IMG/VR virus record: IMGVR_UViG_3300001352_002199
Coordinates: 1-59,474 of that record
DNA from: a virus
Length of the DNA stretch: 59,474 nucleotides
Strand: one strand, 5' to 3'
Under the pieces are notes generated by a model. That model saw nothing but the letters and a program-made list of their open reading frames with translations, had not been told where the DNA came from and ran no database searches. This document shows positions 15,445 to 24,399 of this stretch, piece by piece. The position numbers were made by a program, and so were the translations under genes. The first letter of the stretch is position 1. Each line of letters begins with the position of its first letter.

Positions 15445-16023
15445 TTAGCCAAAGGGAAATCCTATTTTTATAAACATATCGTAATCTTTGTTGTTAAAAT
15501 AAGGCCAATCGAACTTTTTGCAAATATGACGTATCATTTCTAAAAAATATATTGCTGGAGGATGGTATGGTTCAGTCGGTTTTTTTGGGTAGAAGTTTGT
15601 TAGTTCAAAATTTTCAAGGAGTGTGTCAATGGTTATTTCTACTTCTCTAGCTTGGTCCCTGCGCCTCATTCCTTCAAGGGTGACATCTAAATTGTTTACA
15701 TCTAGATAAAAATTAGTAATAGATACGCATTGAGCTTCTGGCAAAACAAGCGAACTTAATGCTTCAGTGTGATAGTCTGGAGAGCCTGTCTCGGTCATGT
15801 TTAGGTTTATAATATAATTACATGATTTTATGTACTCTATTGGGTTATAAGGGCATTTTATTTGTGAATTTAATTTCTTAGCAAGAGGGTAATTTCTTGC
15901 ATCTAAAAAACCAGAGTATCCATCAGAAAAAGAAACCCAATAACATTCTGCGTCAGGTAATAAGTATTTTATGTAAAACGATAATGTTTCAAGGTGACAG
16001 TGTCCTATTGTTGCTATTTTCAT
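15445..16023 (-). CDS. possible WcbI-like polysaccharide protein
   Basis: 192 residues. MKIATIGHCHLETLSFYIKYLLP resembles the start of WcbI-type capsule proteins (IGxCQ/H followed by a hydrophobic helix), and PTEPYHPPAIYFLEMI could be the Pro-rich IxPxIxF element. The likeness is weak and a plain SGNH-like fold is an alternative. It sits between a glycosyltransferase and a small phage gene and overlaps the glycosyltransferase by four bases. Confidence 0.45.
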   Translation of the reverse strand: MKIATIGHCHLETLSFYIKYLLPDAECYWVSFSDGYSGFLDARNYPLAKKLNSQIKCPYNPIEYIKSCNYIINLNMTETGSPDYHTEALSSLVLPEAQCVSITNFYLDVNNLDVTLEGMRRRDQAREVEITIDTLLENFELTNFYPKKPTEPYHPPAIYFLEMIRHICKKFDWPYFNNKDYDMFIKIGFPFG

Positions 16024-16706
16024 TGTTGGGAGAATGTCTGATATTGCTTTACTATATCTAGTCTGCTAAATTTTCTGTCGACACCTCTTTCATAACAACC
16101 TCCGTCATAGTGAACTAGAGGTGTGTCATTGAGGAAATCAGCTTCAATATTTGAACAATATTTTTTGTTGTGTTCATCTAATTTTAGAGAAAAGCATTTC
16201 GTATACTTAATTATAATATTCATGTCATTACAACTACCTCTTTTAGGACCCTCCTGGAACGGCTGATTGTTGAATTGTAAAATTGCTTGCTCAATATCCA
16301 TCACCCCTTCCTTGCCAAGATAAACAACTGCTCGTTCTCTGCAAAAATAACTATTTTCTTTTGCAAAATTTAGAATATTTGGTGTGAATCCGTAATTCAT
16401 TACATCATAGTCTGCATATAATGTTGCACCATGTTCACGAACATATTGACAATATGCAAGCAAACGACAATAACAACTGCGATGATATTTCCACATTGAT
16501 GAATGTATTGTTTTATAGAAATTAGCATCAGGATTATCCAAATCAAGTTCATGAAACAATTCGTTACGTTTAGAATATTCTTCGTTTAATACGATTGGAT
16601 TCCATCCATGTTTAATCCATGATTGTTTGTATAGCTCAATTAACTCTTCGCTTTGTTTAGAAAAGTCAAGGTTTGGTATTGATTGGAAATATGATATTGT
16701 GTTCAT
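16020..16706 (-). CDS. putative GT-A glycosyltransferase
   Basis: 228 residues from ATG 16706 (MNTISYFQSIPNLDF). This start leaves a 2-base gap to the upstream gene, whereas the longer form would overlap it by 28. GATLYADYDVMNYG is a DxD metal-binding strand. The N-terminal LYKQSWIKHGWNPIVLNEEY fits the GT32-like/DXD family entry. DTPLVHYDGGCYERG is near the C-terminus. The substrate is unknown. Confidence 0.65.
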   Translation of the reverse strand: MNTISYFQSIPNLDFSKQSEELIELYKQSWIKHGWNPIVLNEEYSKRNELFHELDLDNPDANFYKTIHSSMWKYHRSCYCRLLAYCQYVREHGATLYADYDVMNYGFTPNILNFAKENSYFCRERAVVYLGKEGVMDIEQAILQFNNQPFQEGPKRGSCNDMNIIIKYTKCFSLKLDEHNKKYCSNIEADFLNDTPLVHYDGGCYERGVDRKFSRLDIVKQYQTFSQQ

Positions 16707-16708
16707 TG

Positions 16709-17383
16709 TTATTTTGTTAAATTTGAGCACAACCAAAATTCAGCAAGCATTCTTTTTGAATGATTCGTAAACATAGGTCGTGTTCTCTCAGATTGATTTA
16801 GTGCTCTGTAATCATAATACCTCTCTTTACTTGCATGAAATTCAGTGTATGATTTCAAAGTTTTGATATAATTTGAATTTGCCCACCAAAAATTTCCCGA
16901 ATAATGAGGTAGTGGTTTTTCCTGAAAGTCTATTCCGTCAGTTTCTTTTTTGTTTAAATTTTGCAAACAAATTTCGTGATTATCTATTAAATATTCGTGC
17001 ATACGATTTGTCCATTGCTTTGCAAATTCAGTTGTACACAAAGGATTTGTTTTCCTTCTTTCATCATCATACGATGCACCTTTACTATGTATATAGAGAA
17101 TCTTAGAATTAGGATTATTCTGAGAATGTTTATGCATTAAATCTAAAGTACAACCCTCACCAGTTGCATCTGAAGATTTAGTGAAAATAATTTTTTTGTC
17201 TTGTTTGAATTTATTCGATAATAATTTCAGGAAATCTTCTTTTTTATCTCCAACTAAATTGCAATAAATATTAGATGTTTTTTGGTATAAACCACTGTCA
17301 ATTATTCTATTTAAAGTATTAAGAAACAATTCGTATGAATGATTTACGCAATATAGATGATAGAATATATAAATTTTATTCAT
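16709..17383 (-). CDS. putative glycosyltransferase-like protein
   Basis: 224 residues. MNKIYIFYHLYCVNHSYELF at the start, ILYIHSKGASY (around residues 94-104) and HYSGNFWWANSNYIKTL match a family of short cell-surface or LPS glycosyltransferase-like proteins seen in cyanobacteria and phages. There is no canonical DxD; the HSKG and HYSGNFWW motifs take that place. Neighbouring glycosyltransferases on both sides support a glycan role. Confidence 0.65.
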   Translation of the reverse strand: MNKIYIFYHLYCVNHSYELFLNTLNRIIDSGLYQKTSNIYCNLVGDKKEDFLKLLSNKFKQDKKIIFTKSSDATGEGCTLDLMHKHSQNNPNSKILYIHSKGASYDDERRKTNPLCTTEFAKQWTNRMHEYLIDNHEICLQNLNKKETDGIDFQEKPLPHYSGNFWWANSNYIKTLKSYTEFHASKERYYDYRALNQSERTRPMFTNHSKRMLAEFWLCSNLTK

Positions 17384-17386
17384 AAT

Positions 17387-18523
17387 TTATTTCCAAATTG
17401 AATTCAATGCATTTTCTAAATCAGAAATTTTGATAAAAGTTTTATCAAATTTAGAATCGTCTGTATATAAAATATGATTGTAATTTAAATACAATCCGTG
17501 CATTACATTATGGTAACCGTTAAAAGGTCGTTGCACACTCCCGCATTCAACACTTGGTACGAATTCTAAAATCTTGACTTTATTTAAATCAGAGTATATC
17601 ATATTGATCAATCCAGTTCCGTGAGGACCGATAATGGTATGAGCATTACTAAAAATCTCGATTTGCTTTGCTATTGATAATGTTTCTTGATTGCCGTTTT
17701 GTCCCGAAAATATTTTTAGTTCACCTTGAATATTATATTTTTGCATCAATGTTTTGATTGTGTTGATCGCAGTTTGTTCATTATTTAAATCTAATACTCT
17801 ACGATTGGTAGTTCCGTGCCTTGTATAAAATATTACATCTTTAGGATTTCTTGATATTTTGCAGTTGGTTATCCATTTTTTAAAATACTGCATAAAGTTA
17901 TTGCCCATTATACATGGATGAACATCAGGAGTAGATACAATTAAGTTTCCTTTGATTTTTATCGTTTCTCCGATGTTTATCCAAACGATACGATTTAATA
18001 ATTTAGGATCAAGTTCTTTAAGCATATTTTGCTTAACTTTACTTTTTAACATTAATATTTTGTAATCTTCAGGAATCACCGAAAGAAACCATGTTAAGTA
18101 TGGTAAATTATCGTGTATAATATGACCATAATTGTTGTGCCACCATGTATGAAATCCTGCATAATCTCCTGTTAATTCTATAATTTTAGAGTTTTGTTTA
18201 ACTTCGTTTGTTTGGTAATCACTCCAAGGTATATTGACCATTGCGCCAAAAAAGTTTTTTCTTTCTGATTGTTCTGTTTTGAATGGATTAACCCAACCAT
18301 TGCCTTTTACGATTTGATGATCATTCCATGCACTTTGCAATACACTAGGTCCTCCGTTCCATATTGCATAATTGGCATTTTTATATAATGTTGTTGTTGT
18401 TGGAAAATCACGGTCAAGACCTATTTTAATACCTGCTTCAAGGTATTGTTGTGTGCATACATTGATAAACTGATTTTGTATATCAGGTTTCGCACTAAAA
18501 ATATTTGGCCATTTTATGCTCAC
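17387..18523 (-). CDS. GT61-family glycosyltransferase (DUF563-like)
   Basis: 378 residues with GTG start at 18523. The middle has WWHNNYGHIIHDNLPYL, the GT61 acceptor-domain motif, and the C-terminal half has NAHTIIGPHGTGLINMIYS, the donor-binding signature of EOGT/XylT-type enzymes. In bacteria such proteins add pentoses or GlcNAc to capsular or LPS glycans. It has no signal peptide. The TAA of the small frame before it abuts the GTG. Confidence 0.85.
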   Translation of the reverse strand: MSIKWPNIFSAKPDIQNQFINVCTQQYLEAGIKIGLDRDFPTTTTLYKNANYAIWNGGPSVLQSAWNDHQIVKGNGWVNPFKTEQSERKNFFGAMVNIPWSDYQTNEVKQNSKIIELTGDYAGFHTWWHNNYGHIIHDNLPYLTWFLSVIPEDYKILMLKSKVKQNMLKELDPKLLNRIVWINIGETIKIKGNLIVSTPDVHPCIMGNNFMQYFKKWITNCKISRNPKDVIFYTRHGTTNRRVLDLNNEQTAINTIKTLMQKYNIQGELKIFSGQNGNQETLSIAKQIEIFSNAHTIIGPHGTGLINMIYSDLNKVKILEFVPSVECGSVQRPFNGYHNVMHGLYLNYNHILYTDDSKFDKTFIKISDLENALNSIWK

Positions 18524-18610
18524 TTAGTAAATGCCATCAGTCCATGTTGCATCGTCTATACCATAACGTACTTTTCCGTTATTTTTATCTACGTGTGGTT
18601 TAATATTCAT
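18524..18610 (-). CDS. 28-codon frame, doubtful
   Basis: ATG 18610 to TAA 18524 reads MNIKPHVDKNNGKVRYGIDD and ends ATWTDGIY. The start overlaps the sulfotransferase end and the stop is directly joined to the GTG of the GT61 gene, so it could be a tiny coupled gene or the leftover of a deleted gene. No family recognised. Without it the stretch 18524-18599 would be an unexplained 76-base gap in an otherwise compact region. Confidence 0.3.
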   Translation of the reverse strand: MNIKPHVDKNNGKVRYGIDDATWTDGIY

Positions 18611-19142
18611 ATCCTTTTAATTGTATTACTTCTTTTTCGTGATTTGCTACAAGATCAATTAATTCTTGGTTGTAAAAATCTTGATAATTTACTCTTCGTT
18701 GAGATCGATTGGATTTTTTGCTTGGCAAAGTAAGTGGAAGATTAATTTTGTTAAGAATTAATTTCATATCTTTATGCATATTTTCTAAAGAACCAATGAA
18801 GTCGGTTACTATAACTCCATCTTGTATATACCAGTGAGATTGAGGTTTAGCACTTTGTCTGCCAAGGTGTCCTTTGAGCCATGATCCAAAAGAATCTGGG
18901 TCCAATGGCCGGTTAAGCCAATTATAATAAGATAAAAATCTATCCCATGGATTTCTCACAAAAGTAAAAACAAAGTAATCGCTAAAATCATAATTAATAA
19001 AATGTTTTTTTATTTCAATTAAATTTCCGTGCTGAAGACTTGTAACATGCTCTCCATGTTTCCATAGTAAGTTTTGACGATAATTAGTCCCTGTTTTGGG
19101 CGGATCTAGGCTTATGAATTTATGTTTATGTGATATAATCAT
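18600..19142 (-). CDS. sulfotransferase (Sulfotransfer_2-like)
   Basis: 180 residues. SHKHKFISLDPPKTGTNYRQ (Lys16) is the PAPS 5'-loop and FTFVRNPWDRFLSYYNWL the 3'-phosphate motif. It has the same MxISHKHKFI start as the adjacent gene at 19126-19782, so the two look like an old tandem duplication. It overlaps that gene by 17 bases. The usual family catalytic base (His or Glu after the 3' motif) cannot be assigned with certainty. Confidence 0.85.
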   Translation of the reverse strand: MIISHKHKFISLDPPKTGTNYRQNLLWKHGEHVTSLQHGNLIEIKKHFINYDFSDYFVFTFVRNPWDRFLSYYNWLNRPLDPDSFGSWLKGHLGRQSAKPQSHWYIQDGVIVTDFIGSLENMHKDMKLILNKINLPLTLPSKKSNRSQRRVNYQDFYNQELIDLVANHEKEVIQLKGYEY

Positions 19143-19782
19143 AATTTTTTAATTGTATTACACTCTTTTCTTTTTGCGCTACGAGATCAATTAGTTGTTG
19201 ATTGTATACGTCATGTATATTGAATGACTGGACGCTTTTATTTCCGTGGCGCAATGTTGGCGTATTTATACCAATTTGGCTACACAAAAAAGAAAACTCG
19301 TCTTTAAGGTTTTCAAAGCTCGCAATATGATCTATCATAATTGCACCCTTTTCATTGCAGTAATACGCGTCTTGCGAGTTATTGTTTAATATGATGTTTT
19401 TTAATACAGTTTGATCGTCTTTATCTTTAAATAATTCGACGCAAAGTTTGCCTTGATTGATTTCTGGTTCACGCCAATTTATAGATTCGTCTCGACGCAT
19501 GCACTTTTCGCCGTAACTCTTAAAATACTTAAGAAAACTAAAATATCTTTGCCATGGATTGCGAACTATAGTGAATTTGTAATACTCATTCCAGTTCCAG
19601 TTGTTTTTTGCAAATTGTTTTTTTGCGCGAATTGCACCGTCATGTTGATAGAATTGCGCATCTACTTTTGGTTCTCCATGAATATCAATAACGCCCAATG
19701 GCAACAAGCTTTCCCGAAGAGACCTGCTTCCAGTTTTAGGTATATCAATCGTAATAAATTTATGTTTATGTGATATTAGCAT
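19126..19782 (-). CDS. sulfotransferase (Sulfotransfer_2-like)
   Basis: 218 residues. SHKHKFITIDIPKTGSRSLRES (Lys16) and FTIVRNPWQRYFSFLKYF are the two PAPS-binding motifs. The C-terminal pattern YNQQLIDLVAQKEKSVIQLKNYDY is nearly the same as that of the downstream paralogue. It is in the middle of three consecutive sulfotransferase genes. PAPS must come from the host because no PAPS-synthesis gene is seen here. Confidence 0.9.
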   Translation of the reverse strand: MLISHKHKFITIDIPKTGSRSLRESLLPLGVIDIHGEPKVDAQFYQHDGAIRAKKQFAKNNWNWNEYYKFTIVRNPWQRYFSFLKYFKSYGEKCMRRDESINWREPEINQGKLCVELFKDKDDQTVLKNIILNNNSQDAYYCNEKGAIMIDHIASFENLKDEFSFLCSQIGINTPTLRHGNKSVQSFNIHDVYNQQLIDLVAQKEKSVIQLKNYDYIT

Positions 19783-20683
19783 TTTTACAATACCTCTCCC
19801 ATAATTTTCTGTCCCAATATGTTCGATCTAAAAATGTTTGGCGAGTCTCTTCTGATAAATAATTAATATCTACTTTGTGTGTGTTGGGGGTTTCGTTTTT
19901 ATCTAAATTTTTCGCAACGACACTTTCCTCAACATCTTTCCTCATAACCCCATAAACTCCATGAAAAACTGAGTCAATTAAATTATCAACTCCACTAATA
20001 TCTTTAATTCTGAAATTTTTTAGGTAAGTATTGTGAGCTAATGTTAAATGATATGGTTCTATTATGACATCTTCACTAAGATCCAATAAACTCCTTAAAA
20101 ACCAACTATCTTCAAGTTCATGAGATTGTATATATTTAAAAAAAGTGGGGGACTTGATTGAACCATGTGTTGGTTCGTGATTACTCGCATCACTACTTAA
20201 GTAATGAAAAAGAGATTGGGCTCTATCAAAAGGATTGCGTAAGACTGTAAAATGCAGTTTATGTTTTAAATTTGACGATTCGCAAATGCGATTTATAGCT
20301 AATCTGGCAGAATTCCAGCCTGGATCCATTGGGTCAATGGAAACAGAAAAGGGTACAATATCTTTGGAAATAATACATTCTATAAAAGTTTCAATATCAA
20401 CATCATCACTACTCATATCTTCTGCAGAGTGCATGCGAAAGTTAGTATTATGTCGATTAATGTCAGTGGGAGTATAATAACAGCAAGTTAATTGCTTTCC
20501 ATCTTCAAGATGTAGTAAGCCCCTACGAATCCGATGAGCTCCCCAACCCTCAATATTTGCACTGCCGTTAAGTAAGTTATATTTCCTGCACAACATCATC
20601 ATCCAACTTAATACATATGTTCCTGCATTTTTAGCAATATGATGAAATACGGGTAAATATTCTGGATCTTTAATTATGCTCAT
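19766..20683 (-). CDS. sulfotransferase-like protein, larger form
   Basis: 305 residues. PVFHHIAKNAGTYVLSWMM (around 10-28) is a modified 5'-phosphosulfate loop with Lys and Asn-Ala-Gly-Thr, and FTVLRNPFDRAQSLFHYLS is the 3'-phosphate motif. The large insert between them is unlike the two smaller neighbours and recalls the 2-O-sulfotransferase group. It overlaps the next gene by 17 bases and the upstream glycosyltransferase by four. The acceptor is unknown. Confidence 0.8.
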   Translation of the reverse strand: MSIIKDPEYLPVFHHIAKNAGTYVLSWMMMLCRKYNLLNGSANIEGWGAHRIRRGLLHLEDGKQLTCCYYTPTDINRHNTNFRMHSAEDMSSDDVDIETFIECIISKDIVPFSVSIDPMDPGWNSARLAINRICESSNLKHKLHFTVLRNPFDRAQSLFHYLSSDASNHEPTHGSIKSPTFFKYIQSHELEDSWFLRSLLDLSEDVIIEPYHLTLAHNTYLKNFRIKDISGVDNLIDSVFHGVYGVMRKDVEESVVAKNLDKNETPNTHKVDINYLSEETRQTFLDRTYWDRKLWERYCKNANIT

Positions 20684-21510
20684 TTTTTATGTAAAATGAT
20701 TGTTTGTGGATATTGTTTCTTTGCACTTTCTATACTTGTGTCTGCATCAATAGGTAAAGAAAAGTTGCTAATAATTGGAGAATCTATTAGGTGATTTTGT
20801 GGTTGCAGTGGATCGTGGCAATGCTGGCGACCAAATAATGCACTGTATAATGTATGCATAGCGACATCAAAACTAATAAAACTATTTATTTTATGATTAA
20901 CATTAAATTCAATAAGTTTTTTAGATTCTTGAATGAAAATTTTAAGAAATGGAATATTACGATATAAAGCTATTCCATTTAAGTGACCCGTCCATTCTTC
21001 GTAGATTGGAAGTGTTTGTTTACCTTTGTATGTGCTACCTGCAATTAAGAATTGATTGTTATCGCAATAGTCGATAAGTTTGTCTATCCAGTTATCGGTA
21101 ACCGGTTGAGAATCAACTTCAATTAAAAGATAATCTCTATAATCTAAATCGTAAAAGCGATCAAAAGATTTATAAAATAAATTATTAGGTCCAGTAGAAC
21201 CGCCAAGTTTAGGTGTTGATGAGAGACTTGACTCTCGCATAGCTTGTGGAGTGGTAGCATAAAAATCATCCAATCCAGAAAGATTCAATGTAGATATATA
21301 AACATTATTTAAGTTCTTGAATTTAGTTAAAAAATCTAAACCAGAATATTCTGATAATTTGCCTTTATTGAAAGTTATTTGTAAGTCAATTTTGTATTGA
21401 GAAGAAGCATTGCTTTCAAAGTATTTTCTCAAACATCTCTCTACACTCCCATCGAGATATTCTCTTTGGGTAGACATTAAAAATACTGATAATTTATTTG
21501 TATATTTCAT
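20680..21510 (-). CDS. putative GT-A glycosyltransferase
   Basis: 276 residues. DYLLIEVDSQPVTDNWIDKLIDYC has the DxD-like strand followed by a typical acceptor helix, and GHLNGIALYRNIPFLKIF resembles the glycosyltransferase HxNG element. It has no signal or membrane segment. It overlaps the sulfotransferase gene by four bases, hinting that sugar addition and sulfation are expressed together. Confidence 0.6.
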   Translation of the reverse strand: MKYTNKLSVFLMSTQREYLDGSVERCLRKYFESNASSQYKIDLQITFNKGKLSEYSGLDFLTKFKNLNNVYISTLNLSGLDDFYATTPQAMRESSLSSTPKLGGSTGPNNLFYKSFDRFYDLDYRDYLLIEVDSQPVTDNWIDKLIDYCDNNQFLIAGSTYKGKQTLPIYEEWTGHLNGIALYRNIPFLKIFIQESKKLIEFNVNHKINSFISFDVAMHTLYSALFGRQHCHDPLQPQNHLIDSPIISNFSLPIDADTSIESAKKQYPQTIILHKK

Positions 21511-21764
21511 TTATTTAAACAATTGCAGTTTATATTATGTTTTGAATTATACTTTTTACACTTATTATATAGTCTTTCTTGTAAATAAAGTGGCCAAAAG
21601 AAATAAAAAGCGGCATCATCTTCGTTTCTTAAAGCATTACCCAGTTCTCGAGCATAAAGTTGCTCCCAGTTTCGGTCAACTAGCTTCAGTTTAGTATCTG
21701 AGGGTGTTAGTTGTTTGTGGGGCGTATTGCACCCAACCAATAAAAACAAAAACAAAAACCTCAC
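21507..21764 (-). CDS. small lipoprotein
   Basis: 85 residues with GTG start at 21764. MRFLFLFLLVGC is a short signal with lipobox LVGC, so the mature protein begins at Cys12. The rest is polar and ends CKKYNSKHNINCNCLNK with Cys residues that might pair. A GTGTAT box lies 8 bases upstream of the GTG. Function unknown; small phage lipoproteins can act in lysis or exclusion. Confidence 0.65.
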   Translation of the reverse strand: MRFLFLFLLVGCNTPHKQLTPSDTKLKLVDRNWEQLYARELGNALRNEDDAAFYFFWPLYLQERLYNKCKKYNSKHNINCNCLNK

Positions 21765-21772
21765 ACCATATT

Positions 21773-21778
21773 ATACAC
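21773..21778 (-). promoter_or_regulatory. GTGTAT box (putative phage promoter, leaderless)
   Basis: TAGTGTAT followed by exactly 8 bases and the GTG start at 21764. Confidence 0.55.
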
Positions 21779-21780
21779 TA

Positions 21781-22449
21781 TTAAATTTGATTAATTAATT
21801 CCAATGTTCGAGAATACAAGTGAGGTCGTCGGGAACTACCATGAAAACCAAAAACCTTGTTAATATCTTTATTATATTGATTGTCTTCTTCTAGGGAAAA
21901 TTTAGAAGCTAACTGCTCGGGAGCAAAAGAGAACCCATTGTCGCACAAATAGTTGTAGTGGTCTGTGCAAATAAGCTTATCTTCATTAAAAGAAAAATCT
22001 AAATCTAAATTAGAACAGTATTTCATTAACTTTTTACTTCTTAAACTAAATCCTCCATTGCCTACTCGATTTACCTTGCTCCATGGAGCTTCAGGAAATA
22101 AAGCACCAATATAATCATAATCTAAAAATCTATCACTCCAAAGGTTTGAATTTAAAATAAACCCATCATGTTGAAAAATTAAGCAATATTCAGCATCAAT
22201 ATGCTCATGCAGTCTTGTTAAGACAAATTTACTGTAATCCGCTACAGAGTGTAATTTCGTAGGTATGTATTGAAGTTTTTTATTCTTTGGTAATTTTTGA
22301 ATTTCAGGATAACCCGTAAAAATTTTAATAGAATTAAATTCTATGAATTTCGAGCTATGTTCAGCAATTTTAATTAATAGATTTATTCGATCTAAATTTT
22401 GACTACCATCGGCAGTAATTAGATCTATCGAACTTAGGTTTATGCCCAC
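21781..22449 (-). CDS. DUF5672-like glycosyltransferase
   Basis: 222 residues. YCLIFQHDGFILNSNLWSDRFLDYDYIGALFP and VGNGGFSLRSKKLMKYC are the two signature blocks of DUF5672 (QxDGfxLn, YDYIGAP, GNGGFSLRS), a family of predicted GT-A transferases in polysaccharide clusters. The start overlaps the upstream gene by one base. The sugar is unknown. Confidence 0.8.
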   Translation of the reverse strand: MGINLSSIDLITADGSQNLDRINLLIKIAEHSSKFIEFNSIKIFTGYPEIQKLPKNKKLQYIPTKLHSVADYSKFVLTRLHEHIDAEYCLIFQHDGFILNSNLWSDRFLDYDYIGALFPEAPWSKVNRVGNGGFSLRSKKLMKYCSNLDLDFSFNEDKLICTDHYNYLCDNGFSFAPEQLASKFSLEEDNQYNKDINKVFGFHGSSRRPHLYSRTLELINQI

Positions 22450-22673
22450 TACTTATGCAAGTAATATAAGATATGGGCAGCTAATTCTTCTTCATTTATA
22501 ATATCTTGAATCTCAGTATCATCAAATTGACACTTCTCAAATAATTTTTGATACGTCATAGAAAGTTCCATCATTTTATCTTGAGGTAACTTTCGATTTT
22601 TATAGTAATTTTTATAGACATAATTAAATACATCTTTAAATTTTACTTCACTAAATAATTCATTAGTTTTCAT
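22449..22673 (-). CDS. small hypothetical protein
   Basis: 74 residues, helical, charged (MKTNELFSEVKFKDVFNYVYKNYYKNRK...). No domain recognised. It shares its last base with the DUF5672 gene start and follows the membrane-protein gene without a gap. Confidence 0.6.
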   Translation of the reverse strand: MKTNELFSEVKFKDVFNYVYKNYYKNRKLPQDKMMELSMTYQKLFEKCQFDDTEIQDIINEEELAAHILYYLHK

Positions 22674-22898
22674 TTAATTATATTTTTCGTAAAAAGGAGC
22701 GGTTTGCTGTTGTGTCTTGTTGGATTGTTTGATCACCATGTTTTGACACTCAATTAAAAATAATTGTTTTGAAATAGCTTTGTCTTGAATTTTTATAGTG
22801 TCTTCGAGGTATATATTGTGTTCGTGTTGTTTGTTGGTAAACCAAAGTAAAATACAAATAATTAAAAAGAAAATAACATCTGTTGCATTTAATTTCAT
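22674..22898 (-). CDS. small membrane protein
   Basis: 74 residues. LNATDVIFFLIICILLWFT is a single N-terminal membrane helix, followed by a polar helix with ISKQLFLIECQNMVIKQS. It may be a spanin-like or accessory protein, but nothing proves this. The start overlaps the virion-protein gene by four bases. Confidence 0.6.
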   Translation of the reverse strand: MKLNATDVIFFLIICILLWFTNKQHEHNIYLEDTIKIQDKAISKQLFLIECQNMVIKQSNKTQQQTAPFYEKYN

Positions 22899-23707
22899 AA
22901 TAGCGCTATATCAAAATCTGCATTAACTGCTCCACCATTTCCATCTGCGCCAACAATTTGAAATATTATATCAGTTTTAGGAGGTAATTCTAATGGAAAC
23001 AATAAAGTTTCTTCATCTGATTGATTTGTTGAACAAGATATAATCTTGCGAGTTCTGAAAACTTTTCCAAATTCGCGTGTTTTAAAATGAATTGTATAAT
23101 TAATAGCAGCAGAAGAAGTGTTTTGAGCAGAACAGTGAAATTTCATTAAGTAGCCAGTATATTCTGCTGGGATTGTATACAAAGCCATTAATGTTTGATT
23201 GTTTTCGGGCATCAGATAAGCATATACATCGCCTTCGCTATTTACTACTGAAATATCTCCAGATAACTCACTAGAGCCGCTATTGTAAGCTCTAAATACC
23301 CTTGACCAAGATCCATTAAGAGCTACATTGGTAGTACCATTCAAGTTGATTGTTTGTTGTTTGGAGGAAAAGTTTTCATCTAAACCGACCACTGTAATTT
23401 CTTGACCTATATCAGCAGGATCTGCAGACACAATGAATAGGGACTCTCCAATATCATCAGGGAAATTGTAATTTGTTTGAAAATCCCAAGCAGTAACAGG
23501 ACTTTCTATTGAAACTTGATTTGGAACATTACTATTAGATCCAAATTTATGAATGTTTGATTTAGCCTGACCTAATATAGAATCATAACTATTTACAGAC
23601 ATAGGAGTCCAATAGCTATTACCATTATCCCACACATAATTATAATTTACATTATGATTGCGGCTCGGAGCCTGTTCGATGTGGGAGTTGTAGTTAGGTT
23701 CAGCCAT
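22895..23707 (-). CDS. putative virion structural protein
   Basis: 270 residues, Asn/Ser/Gly-rich and beta-strand in character, without charged helices, signal or enzyme motif. The centre SADPADIGQEITVVGLDENFSSKQQTINLNG and the repeated loops resemble phage decoration, fibre or baseplate proteins of marine viruses. A GTGTAA box sits 8 bases before the ATG, suggesting late expression. The exact virion role cannot be assigned. Confidence 0.55.
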   Translation of the reverse strand: MAEPNYNSHIEQAPSRNHNVNYNYVWDNGNSYWTPMSVNSYDSILGQAKSNIHKFGSNSNVPNQVSIESPVTAWDFQTNYNFPDDIGESLFIVSADPADIGQEITVVGLDENFSSKQQTINLNGTTNVALNGSWSRVFRAYNSGSSELSGDISVVNSEGDVYAYLMPENNQTLMALYTIPAEYTGYLMKFHCSAQNTSSAAINYTIHFKTREFGKVFRTRKIISCSTNQSDEETLLFPLELPPKTDIIFQIVGADGNGGAVNADFDIALL

Positions 23708-23715
23708 AACTATAT

Positions 23716-23721
23716 TTACAC
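23716..23721 (-). promoter_or_regulatory. GTGTAA box (putative late promoter, leaderless)
   Basis: TTAGTGTAA, exactly 8 bases, then ATG at 23707 of the putative virion protein. No Shine-Dalgarno and no TTGACA 17 bases upstream. Confidence 0.65.
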
Positions 23722-23724
23722 TAA

Positions 23725-24399
23725 TTATGCCTTTGCTCTAGATTTTTTTCTTTCTCCACCAAATAAATATTGGATAGACTTATTACCTTGAGTTAGAACC
23801 TCTTTATCACAGTCTTCATTTATGCTTATTTTAATATGAGATTTAATTCTTTCATATATATCACGAATAGAATGAGATATTGCTTGATGAGAAACTCCTA
23901 ACGCTTCACCAAGCTCGTCAAGAGTTTTACCTTGTAGTATAAATGGGAATATATTTTTTTGGCGAGGAGTTAATATTTCGCTGTAATCTAATAACCATTT
24001 AATTATGTTTTCATGTTTATCTGAGACATTTAATTGTGAGAAGTTAGGGTCTTCATCACCTATAGTTTGACATACATAGTCAAAGATAGTTTTAGAACCT
24101 TCATCAGTCTCAACTATGTTATCATTTTTCTTGTCTTGATACTTCTTTTCTTTATAGGAATGTCCACCTCTAGCAGTCCATTTAATGAAATTGCGACAAA
24201 GCATATGAGTAAATTTTTTAAAATCAACATCAGTTGGAAAAACTTTATCAAGCAAACGGTTAATGAAGTAATTATTTACCTCAGAAATTATTTCCTCTAC
24301 AGACAACTTGTGGTGAGGTTTTCTATGCTTACCTACAATTTTAATCATGTCGTCTTGATAATCAGACAACCATTTCATGTTTTGATATTTATTTTCCAT
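23725..24399 (-). CDS. sigma-70-like factor, region 4 clear
   Basis: 224 residues from ATG 24399 (MENKYQNMKWLSDYQDD), chosen because the longer form would overlap the upstream gene by 80 bases. The C-terminal part LTPRQKNIFPFILQGKTLDELGEALGVSHQAISHSIRDIYERIKSHI is a region-4 helix-turn-helix. The N-terminal half (EVNNYFINRLL, FKKFTHMLCRNFIKW) could be a diverged region 2. It may be the counterpart of T4 gp55 or another phage sigma. It shares no close similarity with the ECF-like sigma at 12240-12788. Confidence 0.65.
   Translation of the reverse strand: MENKYQNMKWLSDYQDDMIKIVGKHRKPHHKLSVEEIISEVNNYFINRLLDKVFPTDVDFKKFTHMLCRNFIKWTARGGHSYKEKKYQDKKNDNIVETDEGSKTIFDYVCQTIGDEDPNFSQLNVSDKHENIIKWLLDYSEILTPRQKNIFPFILQGKTLDELGEALGVSHQAISHSIRDIYERIKSHIKISINEDCDKEVLTQGNKSIQYLFGGERKKSRAKA

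Noticed and set aside
19150-19158. GTGTAA near 19155 upstream of the sulfotransferase start at 19142
   Set aside because: It is coding (Val-Ile codons in the upstream gene) and the spacing does not match; the sulfotransferase is better explained by overlap coupling.
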